A stretch of 46,412 nt of DNA, from the NCBI GenBank assembly GCA_937934645.1, contig CALGYZ010000051.1, positions 1 to 46,412 of the forward strand, read 5' to 3'. Positions 25,553-33,434 of this stretch are shown here, piece by piece. The stretch comes from an uncultured Bacillaceae bacterium (GTDB taxonomy: Bacteria > Bacillota > Bacilli > Bacillales > Caldibacillaceae). Positions within the stretch are counted from its first letter, which is position 1; each line of letters starts with the position of its first letter. The translations under genes were made by a program, and so were the position numbers. The notes under the pieces are model-generated. The model was not told the origin of the DNA. It did no database searches and saw only the letters and a program-made list of their open reading frames with translations.

Positions 25553-27211
25553 ATGAACGAAGCTTGGTGGAAAAGATCAGTTGTTTACCAGATTTATCCA
25601 AAAAGCTTTTATGATACAACCGGTAAAGGTATCGGTGATTTACGGGGAATTATTCAAAAACTGGATTATTTAAAAACATTGGGTGTTGATGTCATATGGT
25701 TAACACCGGTATATCAGTCACCACAAAATGATAACGGTTATGATATTTCCGATTATTTTTCAATCCATCCGGATTACGGAACGATGGAAGATTTTGATGA
25801 ATTATTGAAAGAAGCACACCGACGGGGAATGAAGATCATGTTGGATATGGTTTTAAACCATACATCCACGGAACATGAATGGTTTAAAAAGTCAAGATCA
25901 TCACGTGACAACGAATACCGGGATTTTTATATCTGGAAAGATCCGGTAAATGGAAAAGAGCCGAATAACTGGCAATCAAAGTTTGGCGGCCCTGCTTGGG
26001 AATATGATGAAAAAACCGGACAGTATTACTTGCATTTGTTCGATGTCACCCAGGCGGATTTAAATTGGGAAAATCCGGAAGTCCGGGAAGAAATTAAAAA
26101 GATCCTTCATTTTTGGGCGGAAAAAGGAGTGGACGGTTTCCGCCTGGATGTAATCAATCTTGTTTCGAAGGATCAACGTTTTCCGAATGATGATACCGGT
26201 GACGGTAGGAAATTTTATACGGACGGACCGCGCATTCATGAATATTTACATGAAATGAACAAAGCGGTGTTCTCACCTTATGAATTGGTTACCGTCGGGG
26301 AAATGTCATCGACAACACTGGAAAATTGCATTCTTTACACAAGGCCAGATAGAAAAGAATTAAGTATGACCTTCCAATTTCACCATTTAAAAGTTGATTA
26401 TCCAAACGGTGAAAAGTGGACAAAGGCACCGTTTGATTTCATTGAATTGAAACGTATTCTGTCTGACTGGCAGACCGGCATGCATGAAGGAAACGGCTGG
26501 AACGCGCTGTTCTGGTGCAATCATGACCAGCCCCGGGCCGTTTCCCGGTTTGGAGATGACAAACAGTATCATCAAGAATCGGCAAAAATGCTGGCGACTA
26601 CCCTTCATATGATGCAGGGAACCCCGTATATCTACCAGGGGGAAGAAATCGGTATGACAAACCCCGAATTCAAATCAATAGAAGAATACCGGGATGTTGA
26701 ATCATTGAATGCGTACAAAATTTTAACCGCACAAGGGAAATCCGAAGAAGAAGTACTCGAAATTTTACGGCAAAAATCCCGGGATAACGGTAGAACACCG
26801 ATGCAATGGACGGATGAGAAGAATGCCGGATTTACAACGGGAACGCCGTGGATCGGTGTAGCTGATAATTATCCGGAAATAAATGTGAAAAAGGCTTTGG
26901 AAGATCCGGAATCGATTTTCTATTATTACCAAAAATTGATAAAATTGCGGAAGGAACTGGATATTATTACCTACGGTGATTATGAACTGTTGTTGCCGGA
27001 TGATCCGCATGTATTTTCTTATGTCCGGCGCCATAAGGATAAAATGCTTCTTGTCGTAAGCAACTTTTACGGCAAAGAATTGAAAGTGTCCATTCCGGTT
27101 CCGGTTAGGGAAGACGCTGAAATTTTAATATCTAATTACAAAGATTCAGGAAAAAATTGGAGCAGCTTGCGCTTGCGTCCGTACGAGTCCATCGTTTATT
27201 ATGTGAAGTAA
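25553..27211 (+). CDS. treC: Alpha,alpha-phosphotrehalase (trehalose-6-phosphate hydrolase)
   Basis: A 552-residue GH13 enzyme that splits imported trehalose-6-phosphate into glucose and glucose-6-phosphate. Conserved regions: DMVLNHTSTEHEWF, the nucleophile Asp in GVDGFRLDVINL, the acid/base Glu in LVTVGEMSST and the third Asp in FWCNHDQPRAVSRFG. It starts 12 bases after treP with GGAGTTGGAGAA before the ATG, so it is co-transcribed. Oligo-1,6-glucosidase is the nearest alternative; the PTS gene upstream favours phosphotrehalase. Confidence 0.9.
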   Translation: MNEAWWKRSVVYQIYPKSFYDTTGKGIGDLRGIIQKLDYLKTLGVDVIWLTPVYQSPQNDNGYDISDYFSIHPDYGTMEDFDELLKEAHRRGMKIMLDMVLNHTSTEHEWFKKSRSSRDNEYRDFYIWKDPVNGKEPNNWQSKFGGPAWEYDEKTGQYYLHLFDVTQADLNWENPEVREEIKKILHFWAEKGVDGFRLDVINLVSKDQRFPNDDTGDGRKFYTDGPRIHEYLHEMNKAVFSPYELVTVGEMSSTTLENCILYTRPDRKELSMTFQFHHLKVDYPNGEKWTKAPFDFIELKRILSDWQTGMHEGNGWNALFWCNHDQPRAVSRFGDDKQYHQESAKMLATTLHMMQGTPYIYQGEEIGMTNPEFKSIEEYRDVESLNAYKILTAQGKSEEEVLEILRQKSRDNGRTPMQWTDEKNAGFTTGTPWIGVADNYPEINVKKALEDPESIFYYYQKLIKLRKELDIITYGDYELLLPDDPHVFSYVRRHKDKMLLVVSNFYGKELKVSIPVPVREDAEILISNYKDSGKNWSSLRLRPYESIVYYVK

Positions 27212-27265
27212 ATTGTGGAAAACGTCCGGACAGCAGACAATTTTATTTTATATATCATTTTTCCA

Positions 27266-27290
27266 GCGGGGGCTTTCCCCCGCATTTTTT
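27266..27290 (+). terminator. Terminator after treC
   Basis: GCGGGGG-cttt-CCCCCGC followed by ATTTTTT. Confidence 0.9.
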
Positions 27291-27382
27291 ATGAAAATAA
27301 AATACAGCTTTGCCAACATATATAAACATATACGAAAAAGGGTGGAGAAAGCTTATAATAAAAGGAAAAAGGAGGGGTGTTA

Positions 27383-28120
27383 ATGAAAAGAGATATCCGC
27401 ATCATTGCCCTTGATATGGACGGGACGCTTCTGAACGGAAATAATGAAATCTCCCTGGAAAATAAAAGGGCAATAGATCTTGCAGTTAAAAAAGGGATTC
27501 ATGTGATTATCAGTACTGGCAGGCCATTAGCCAGTATTAAGCCGTATATTCATGATTTGGGCTTGCAATCTTATTCCGTCACTGTAAACGGCGGTCAGGT
27601 TTGGGATGATAAGGGTAATTTAATATCTGAGAAGCTGCTTGAACCGGATCAGGTTAAAGCAATGACTGATTTGATTCATACGCATAACATAAAACATTGG
27701 GCGGTTACAACGGAAGGATACTTTACCAATAATATTCCGGCGGATATTAATGTTTCAGACTATGATTGGTTAAAAATCGGTTTCGAAATCAACGATGACC
27801 GGCTGCGTGACCGGATCAGAAACAAATTACAGTATATTAATGTAGAAATCACAAACTCAAGCCCGGTAAATCTGGAGATCAATCAAAAAGGGGTCAGTAA
27901 AGGAAATGCCCTGCGAACCATTTGTAAGAAACTTAATTTTTCAATGGATCAGGTGATGGCTGTCGGGGACAGTTTAAATGACATGTCCATGATTCAGAAA
28001 GCAGGAGTGGGAATTGCTATGGGGAATGCCCAGGAGATTGTTAAAAATGCTGCAGATTGGATCACGGAAACGAATGAAAAAGACGGTGTAGCAAAGGCCA
28101 TTCGCCATTGGGTGTTGTGA
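27383..28120 (+). CDS. Cof-type HAD-superfamily phosphatase
   Basis: A 245-residue HAD IIB hydrolase. Motif I ALDMDGTLLNGNNEIS with the nucleophile Asp; motif II ISTGRP; motif III lysine in NQKGVSKGNAL; motif IV MAVGDSLNDMSMI. The C2-type cap lies between motifs II and III. Substrates are probably sugar phosphates or a nucleotide/flavin phosphate. ATG 27383 follows GGAGGGG; a GTG six bases earlier overlaps that site. It takes the position where treR follows treC in B. subtilis, but a terminator separates it from treC. Confidence 0.9.
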   Translation: MKRDIRIIALDMDGTLLNGNNEISLENKRAIDLAVKKGIHVIISTGRPLASIKPYIHDLGLQSYSVTVNGGQVWDDKGNLISEKLLEPDQVKAMTDLIHTHNIKHWAVTTEGYFTNNIPADINVSDYDWLKIGFEINDDRLRDRIRNKLQYINVEITNSSPVNLEINQKGVSKGNALRTICKKLNFSMDQVMAVGDSLNDMSMIQKAGVGIAMGNAQEIVKNAADWITETNEKDGVAKAIRHWVL

Positions 28121-28201
28121 GCAAATACGGGCAAGCATGTATATCTTTCTTTTCACAATCCATCCTTCTTTTTAATAAATTAATATAAAAGGAGGGTGAA
28201 C

Positions 28202-28477
28202 ATGTTTGCCTTTTATGATATTGCCATTATACCGATTATCATTGGCGTCGTGGAAGTATTTAAAAGAATCGGTCTCCGGGCAAAGTACTCACCTTTATTG
28301 TCCCTCATTTTCGGCCTTCTCTTTGGAATCTTTTACGTAGAAGCCCCGCTTAAAGAAGGCATACTTGTCGGTCTCATGCTCGGTCTGTCCGCAAGCGGGC
28401 TGTACAGCAGTACAAAAAATCTCTTTGAGAAACAACCGGAAGAGGAAGATCAGCAAAAAAATACGTCGCGTTCCTAA
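28202..28477 (+). CDS. Small holin-like membrane protein
   Basis: A 91-residue protein with two or three hydrophobic helices (DIAIIPIIIGVVEVF, PLLSLIFGLLFGIFYV, GILVGLMLGLSASGLY) and a charged C-terminal tail (EKQPEEEDQQKN). It resembles small phage-holin-like proteins of Bacilli. No other phage gene is nearby, so a prophage remnant or a chromosomal holin are both open. AAAGGAGGGTGAAC precedes the ATG, and it is followed by its own terminator. Confidence 0.65.
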   Translation: MFAFYDIAIIPIIIGVVEVFKRIGLRAKYSPLLSLIFGLLFGIFYVEAPLKEGILVGLMLGLSASGLYSSTKNLFEKQPEEEDQQKNTSRS

Positions 28478-28479
28478 AC

Positions 28480-28514
28480 AAGCTGGCATTGATATGTTCA
28501 AGCCGGCTTTTTTA
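28480..28514 (+). terminator. Terminator after the holin-like gene
   Basis: AAGCTGGC / GCCGGCTT with T6. Confidence 0.75.
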
Positions 28515-28754
28515 TATGCAATAAATTTTCGGGAGCAATTCCGGGCATATAACAAAGTCTTACATCATATTTCAATTACAAATTAAAATTCATTTACAAA
28601 TTGCGACTGGATTTACTGAAAGATATTGACTATAGTAATGAAAGGGCATATTATAAATAAACCGACATATTTCTTTTTTGTACCCAATATTTCGAATAAT
28701 CTTTATTTTCATTAAAGGGGAATCAGGAACAGATACGGTGGAGGGGTATAAAAT

Positions 28755-30509
28755 ATGAAAAAGGGGTCTTTTCTTAAATTTAGAAGCATTAAACTGAAAT
28801 TAATTACCGTTTTGCTTTCGCTCACCTTTATACCGCTTGCCATTATTGCGACATTTATCTATCAAAAGGGAGTCGAAAGTTTGGATAATCTAGGACGAAA
28901 AAATTTGCAAAACAGCGTAGAAATGACGCTGGAAATGATCGAAATTGTGGACCGGGCGGTAAAAGACGGAGCGCTCTCATTGGAGGAAGGACAGGAACTT
29001 GTAAAACAGGCAATTCTGAGTGAAATGGATGAAGAAGGAAAACGGGATATTAATAAAAAAATCGACTTAGGGGAGAACGGTTATATTTTTATTCTTGATG
29101 AACGGGGATATACAATTGCCCATCCGAGTGATGAGGGAATGGACACTTGGGACGCTGAGGACGAAAACGGGGTCAAATACACCCAGGAAAGTATCGAAGC
29201 TGCGAAGAATGGCGGCGGGTTTACATATTATGAATACAAACTGCCAAACTCCAATCAAATTGGAACGAAAATTTCTTATTCAAAGATGGATCCGCACTGG
29301 GGATGGATTGTTTCGGCAACGACTTATATGATTGATTTTAATGCACCTGCTTATGACATTTTAAAAGCCATATTTATTGTCGGAGGAATTGTACTTGCGG
29401 CGGCTGTCATTTTTATTTGGTTTTACAGTAATGCCATGGCGAAAAACATTGAATCCGTTACAGAACGAATGACAAGATTATCGGAAGGCGATTTAACGTT
29501 TGAACCGCTGCAATTAAAAACGAAAGATGAAATCGGTGAGCTGGCCGGGAGACTTAATTTGATGCGGGATAAGTTAAAAAATATGATTCACGAAATATCC
29601 AACTCCTCACAGTTAATTACGAGTAACAGTGAGGAACTTGCACAATCGGCCAATGAAGTGATGGCCGGTACCGAACAAGTGGCAATGACAATGCAGGAGC
29701 TGGCTTCCGGATCGGAAAAACAGGCGACCAGTTCCAATGATCTTTCAATGATGATGAAAACATATGTCCATAAATTGGAGGAAGCGAATAAACAAGGTGA
29801 GCAAGTACAATTAACAACAAAAGAAGTATTGACGATGACAAAAGATGGTTCCCGGTTAATGGAAAACTCATACAAACAAATGGATAAAATTGATAAAATT
29901 GTCAAAGAGTCGGCCCGTAAAGTTCACCGTCTGGATGAACAATCAAAAGAGATCACGAATTTGGTCACCGTGATAAAAGAAATTGCCGATCAAACAAATT
30001 TACTGGCTTTAAATGCAGCGATTGAAGCCGCAAGGGCGGGAGAACACGGTAAAGGTTTTGCCGTTGTTGCCGATGAGGTGAGGAAGCTTGCCGAAGGAGT
30101 GGCTTTGTCAGTAAAAGATATTTCCAATATTGTAAAAAATATCCAAACGGAATTTAATGATGTGACCGGATCATTAAAGACAGTATATGAAGAAGTTGAG
30201 AACGGGACAAGTCAAATCAGCGAAACCCGTGAAACATTCGTTAAGATTCATGAAAATATAACAAGTGCGGCAGACAGCATAAAAGCCATTTCTGAAAACT
30301 TATCGGAAATTTTGGAAAGCGGTCATGAAATGAACGGATTTATCCAGGAAATTGCCACCATTGCTGAAAAATCTGCAGCCGGGGTCGAAGAAACATCGGC
30401 AGCGGCGGAAGAAACAAACAGCTCTATGGAAGAAGTCGCGACAAGTTCGGAACAATTATCCGAATTGGCCGACCATTTAAACAGCCTTGTCAGCAATTTC
30501 AAATTATAA
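28755..30509 (+). CDS. Methyl-accepting chemotaxis protein with extracellular Cache domain
   Basis: A 584-residue chemoreceptor. TM1 about residues 16-36; extracellular single Cache-type sensor about 40-205 (NGYIFILDERGYTIAHPSDEG, PHWGWIVSATTYM); TM2 about 207-228; HAMP about 229-282 (RLSEGDLTFEPL); then the cytoplasmic coiled-coil signalling domain with the hairpin tip core IADQTNLLALNAAIEAARAG. The ligand is not readable; Cache domains of this kind often bind small carboxylates. GGTGGAGGGG lies before the ATG. ACCGACATAT at 28661-28670 resembles a sigmaD -10 (GCCGATAT), as expected for a motility gene, but the -35 match is weak. Confidence 0.92.
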   Translation: MKKGSFLKFRSIKLKLITVLLSLTFIPLAIIATFIYQKGVESLDNLGRKNLQNSVEMTLEMIEIVDRAVKDGALSLEEGQELVKQAILSEMDEEGKRDINKKIDLGENGYIFILDERGYTIAHPSDEGMDTWDAEDENGVKYTQESIEAAKNGGGFTYYEYKLPNSNQIGTKISYSKMDPHWGWIVSATTYMIDFNAPAYDILKAIFIVGGIVLAAAVIFIWFYSNAMAKNIESVTERMTRLSEGDLTFEPLQLKTKDEIGELAGRLNLMRDKLKNMIHEISNSSQLITSNSEELAQSANEVMAGTEQVAMTMQELASGSEKQATSSNDLSMMMKTYVHKLEEANKQGEQVQLTTKEVLTMTKDGSRLMENSYKQMDKIDKIVKESARKVHRLDEQSKEITNLVTVIKEIADQTNLLALNAAIEAARAGEHGKGFAVVADEVRKLAEGVALSVKDISNIVKNIQTEFNDVTGSLKTVYEEVENGTSQISETRETFVKIHENITSAADSIKAISENLSEILESGHEMNGFIQEIATIAEKSAAGVEETSAAAEETNSSMEEVATSSEQLSELADHLNSLVSNFKL

Positions 30510-30593
30510 TAGGATAGAATGACAGATTGGAACGGATACCGTTTGGGTTTATCCCCCCGGACGTGCACGGATACATGAAAGGAAGCAGTACAG

Positions 30594-31106
30594 TTGGTTA
30601 TTTACTGGACTTTTTTACAATATAGAAAATGGCCTGTTTTTATTGCATGTACCGACTGGGGGTTATGCCGGCTGGATTTACATTCTTCTGTTGATGACAG
30701 TTTACGGCAGATCAAACAAAAATTTTCAGGTTGTACCGTGACAGAAAGCCGGAAAAAACTTCAACCATATATAAAAGAAGTGAAACAATATTTGGACGGG
30801 GAACGAACCGGATTTACGGTACCGCTTCATTTGACGGGGACAGCCTTCCAAAAGGCCGTATGGCGGGAGCTTTTCCGTATACCGTATGGCCGAGTTTGCA
30901 GTTATTCACAGCTGGCGTTACAGATGAAAAGACCGGAAGCAGTGCGGGCGGTAGCTGCCGCCATCGGAAAAAATCCCGTCCTTATCGTGATTCCCTGCCA
31001 CCGGGTCATTGGAAAAAACGGGAAACTGACCGGTTACCGGGGCGGTTTGGAAACGAAAAAGAAATTGTTATTGTTGGAGAAGGCAGAAATCGGCAGCAGC
31101 CCATAA
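30594..31106 (+). CDS. ogt: Methylated-DNA--protein-cysteine methyltransferase
   Basis: A 170-residue suicidal O6-alkylguanine repair protein. Acceptor Cys135 is in VIPCHRVIGKNGKLTGYRGGL; the DNA-binding helix region is FQKAVWRELFRIPYGRVCSY. It begins with TTG at 30594, preceded by GAAAGGAAGC. It follows the chemoreceptor by 84 bases and could be partly co-transcribed. Confidence 0.92.
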   Translation: MVIYWTFLQYRKWPVFIACTDWGLCRLDLHSSVDDSLRQIKQKFSGCTVTESRKKLQPYIKEVKQYLDGERTGFTVPLHLTGTAFQKAVWRELFRIPYGRVCSYSQLALQMKRPEAVRAVAAAIGKNPVLIVIPCHRVIGKNGKLTGYRGGLETKKKLLLLEKAEIGSSP

Positions 31107-31208
31107 ATGTACCATCATCGAACCTGACGTTAAAAATCTCTTGTGTTTGTAATGCTTTGCCTGTTTATGACAATTATTAAATCTTTTAATGCACTGGGGG
31201 TAAATTTT

Positions 31209-31895
31209 ATGAAATTTACCGATCAATTGAAAGAGGCAACCGCCATCAGTTGGGAAAAAAGTTTAAATCATCCGTTTGTGCAGGGAATTGTGAAAGGGGA
31301 TTTACCCCTAGATAAGTTCAAATATTATATTTTGCAGGATATTTATTACTTGAAACATTATGGAAAAATCCATGCGATCGCGGCAAGCCAAGCGGATGAC
31401 TTTGAAACAACTGCGCTTCTTGCAGAAAAAGCTAAATTTGCAGCTCAGGCAGAATTAACGGTGCATAAAGAACATGCTGAAATATTAAATATTACATCTG
31501 AGGATATCAAGACCTTCAGACCTGCACCAACTGCTTATGCATACACATCCCACTTGTACCGGGTGTCGTTGCGGGGGAATTTGGCCCATACGGTTGCGGC
31601 CATGCTTCCTTGTTACTGGCTTTATGCAGATATCGGCAAAAAGAATGAACATGCTAATTCGGAGCCCGAGATTTATAGAAATTGGATCAAAATGTACGCA
31701 AGCGATTGGTTCCAGGATTCGACACAAGAAATGATTGATCTGCTTGACCGTTTAGTTGAAAATATGAATGAAGATGAAAAAGAGAAGGTGAAAGAGCAGT
31801 TTGTCATTGCGAAAGAATATGAGCTGCATTTCTGGGAAATGTCATACACGAAAGAAACATGGCTGTCCCAACGTGAAGAACCCGGATTATTATAA
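31209..31895 (+). CDS. tenA: Thiaminase II / aminopyrimidine aminohydrolase
   Basis: A 228-residue TenA protein, all-helical. It hydrolyses 4-amino-5-aminomethyl-2-methylpyrimidine for thiamine salvage. Active-site Cys135 is in MLPCYWLYADIG; other marks are HPFVQGIVKGDLPLDKFKYY, QDIYYLKHY and a C-terminal glutamate in YELHFWEMSY. ATG 31209 follows CTGGGGGTAA; the frame is open further upstream but without a ribosome binding site. No TPP riboswitch is visible before it and no other thiamine gene is in the window. Confidence 0.92.
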   Translation: MKFTDQLKEATAISWEKSLNHPFVQGIVKGDLPLDKFKYYILQDIYYLKHYGKIHAIAASQADDFETTALLAEKAKFAAQAELTVHKEHAEILNITSEDIKTFRPAPTAYAYTSHLYRVSLRGNLAHTVAAMLPCYWLYADIGKKNEHANSEPEIYRNWIKMYASDWFQDSTQEMIDLLDRLVENMNEDEKEKVKEQFVIAKEYELHFWEMSYTKETWLSQREEPGLL

Positions 31896-31944
31896 GATTG
31901 CATTAAGACGAAGCCGTAGATATGATCAAACATCTCTGATAAAA

Positions 31945-31974
31945 AAGAGGCTGCCGATTCACGGTCAGCCTCTT
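31945..31974. terminator. Bidirectional terminator between tenA and ABC ATPase gene
   Basis: AAGAGGCTGCCG-attca-CGGTCAGCCTCTT; it touches the stop codon of the minus-strand gene. Confidence 0.8.
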
Positions 31975-32770
31975 AAATAATATTTTTAAAGCTTTTCAAC
32001 GAAATCCAGAACCGGTCATTTATTTTTTGAAGCTTCACTGGATGCTGATAAAATGAAGATAAATTCCTTTCAGTCATAATTTCTTTACTGTTTCCGCATG
32101 CGAAAACTTCTCCGTCGCGCAACAACAGGGTATGTGTGAAGGAAGGCAATATTTCTTCCACATGGTGGGTGACGTAAATCAATGTCGGACCGTCCGGCTG
32201 TTTTGTCAGCTTTTCAATAAAGGCAAGAAATTGTTCCCTTGCAATCAAGTCCAAACTTGAACATGGTTCATCGAGAATTAAAATTTCCGGTGATGCCATT
32301 AAGGCCCTGGCGATTAACACCCGTTGCCTTTCTCCTTGGGATAAACGTTCATAGGGTTCATCTTTAAATTTTTCACAATCCAAAAGACGCATAATCCCGG
32401 CTGCTTTTTCCAAACCTTCATCATGGACTTGTCCATAAAGGCCGATTGATGCAAACATTCCGCTTAACACAATCGAAAGGACTGAATCAGTTTTATAAAT
32501 TCTTTCCTGGAGGGAGGCGCTCACCCAGCCGATTTTCCTGCGCAACCTTGGAAGATCCGTGTTGCCGAATTTTTCACCGAGAACTTCTACTTTTCCTTCC
32601 TGAGGCCATAAATATCCGTTAATCACTTTAAGTAAAGTAGTTTTTCCCGAGCCGTTTAATCCCAAAATACTCCAATGTTCGCCTTTGTTCACAGTCCATG
32701 AAATATTATTTAACAGCGCTTTTCCGTTTTTCCGCAAAGTAACGTTTTCCAAAGAAATCAAATGATTCAC
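31973..32770 (-). CDS. ABC transporter ATP-binding protein (YlmA-like)
   Basis: A 265-residue nucleotide-binding subunit. Walker A is GLNGSGKTTLLK, Q-loop WVSASLQERIY, signature LSQGERQRVLIARAL, Walker B EILILDEPCSSLD, H-loop YVTHHVEE. It belongs to the YlmA/ModF-like stand-alone group. No permease gene lies beside it, so the transported substrate, or a regulatory rather than transport role, cannot be told. The start is GTG at 32770, or TTG at 32761, which is better spaced from GGAG. Confidence 0.85.
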   Translation of the reverse strand: MNHLISLENVTLRKNGKALLNNISWTVNKGEHWSILGLNGSGKTTLLKVINGYLWPQEGKVEVLGEKFGNTDLPRLRRKIGWVSASLQERIYKTDSVLSIVLSGMFASIGLYGQVHDEGLEKAAGIMRLLDCEKFKDEPYERLSQGERQRVLIARALMASPEILILDEPCSSLDLIAREQFLAFIEKLTKQPDGPTLIYVTHHVEEILPSFTHTLLLRDGEVFACGNSKEIMTERNLSSFYQHPVKLQKINDRFWISLKSFKNII

Positions 32771-32886
32771 TCCAATCCTGAAATGAAAGTATCAAAATCT
32801 GACAAAATAATTATAACAAATTATAAAATAGAAAAAGTCAGATATATGTAAATTTTTGTATAATGAAATGTTGATAATGTTAATTG

Positions 32887-32915
32887 TTGACATTTATATT
32901 TTTCTTTAGTATTAT
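32887..32915 (+). promoter_or_regulatory. Promoter of the DsrE/CoA-disulfide reductase operon
   Basis: TTGACA (32887-32892), 17 bases, TATTAT (32910-32915). The first CstR-like operator starts inside this -10. Confidence 0.8.
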
Positions 32916-32930
32916 ACCCGTGTAGGTATA
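32913..32930. promoter_or_regulatory. CstR/CsoR-like operator 1
   Basis: TATACCCGTGTAGGTATA is an inverted repeat of TATACC around six bases. It overlaps the -10 and start region, the expected place for a repressor. CsoR-family persulfide sensors (CstR) use such TACC/GGTA half-sites in front of sulfide-detoxification genes. Confidence 0.7.
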
Positions 32931-32950
32931 ATATTTTTTTACTTAAAATA

Positions 32951-32964
32951 TACCCCCATGGGTA
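32951..32964. promoter_or_regulatory. CstR/CsoR-like operator 2
   Basis: TACCCCCATGGGTA, a TACCC/GGGTA inverted repeat 18 bases before the DsrE-like ATG and just upstream of its ribosome binding site. Two sites in tandem fit co-operative binding of tetrameric repressors. No cstR/csoR gene is present in the window. Confidence 0.7.
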
Positions 32965-32981
32965 ATAAAGGAGGAGAAAAA

Positions 32982-33377
32982 ATGAACGGAAGAGTGGCGA
33001 TTATTTCCAGCAACGGAAGCTTGTTTGATGCGTACAAAGTATTTAACATTGCGACAGCAGCGGCGTCACTCGACATGGAGGTAGCAATCTTCTTTACATT
33101 TGAAGGATTGAATCTTATCCATAAAGAGGCAAACAAAAACTTGCCGTTCCCGGAAGGAAAAGAACATTTCAGAGAAGGTTTTACCGAGTCCAATGTACCG
33201 TCAATTCCGGAAATGGTGGATATGTCCCGGGAGTTGGGCGTGAAATTAATTGGTTGTCAAATGACAATGGATGTTATGGGACTCGAAATGGAAGACTTTG
33301 TTGACGGTGTTGAATCCGGTGGAGCAGTTACGTTTTTGGAATTTGCCAAAGATGCAGATGTAACGTTGACGTTTTAA
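32982..33377 (+). CDS. DsrE/DsrF/DrsH-like sulfur-relay protein
   Basis: A 131-residue DsrE-family protein (MNGRVAIISSNGSLFDAYKV, ASLDMEVAIFFTFEGLNL) with the conserved cysteine in VKLIGCQMTMDVMGLE, the likely persulfide carrier. AAAGGAGGAG precedes the ATG. It is first in an operon with the CoA-disulfide reductase/rhodanese/TusA fusion, so it probably exchanges sulfane sulfur with that enzyme. Confidence 0.85.
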   Translation: MNGRVAIISSNGSLFDAYKVFNIATAAASLDMEVAIFFTFEGLNLIHKEANKNLPFPEGKEHFREGFTESNVPSIPEMVDMSRELGVKLIGCQMTMDVMGLEMEDFVDGVESGGAVTFLEFAKDADVTLTF

Positions 33378-33434
33378 CAAAACATGAAATCAAGGAAAAA
33401 ATTACGGATTACCATCTGTACGGAGGGAGGCACC

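Noticed and set aside
28202..28477. Toxin-antitoxin or lysis module
   Set aside because: Only one small membrane protein with its own terminator; no partner gene or endolysin beside it.
31107..31208. TPP riboswitch before tenA
   Set aside because: The conserved CUGAGA and related elements are absent and the gap is too short.
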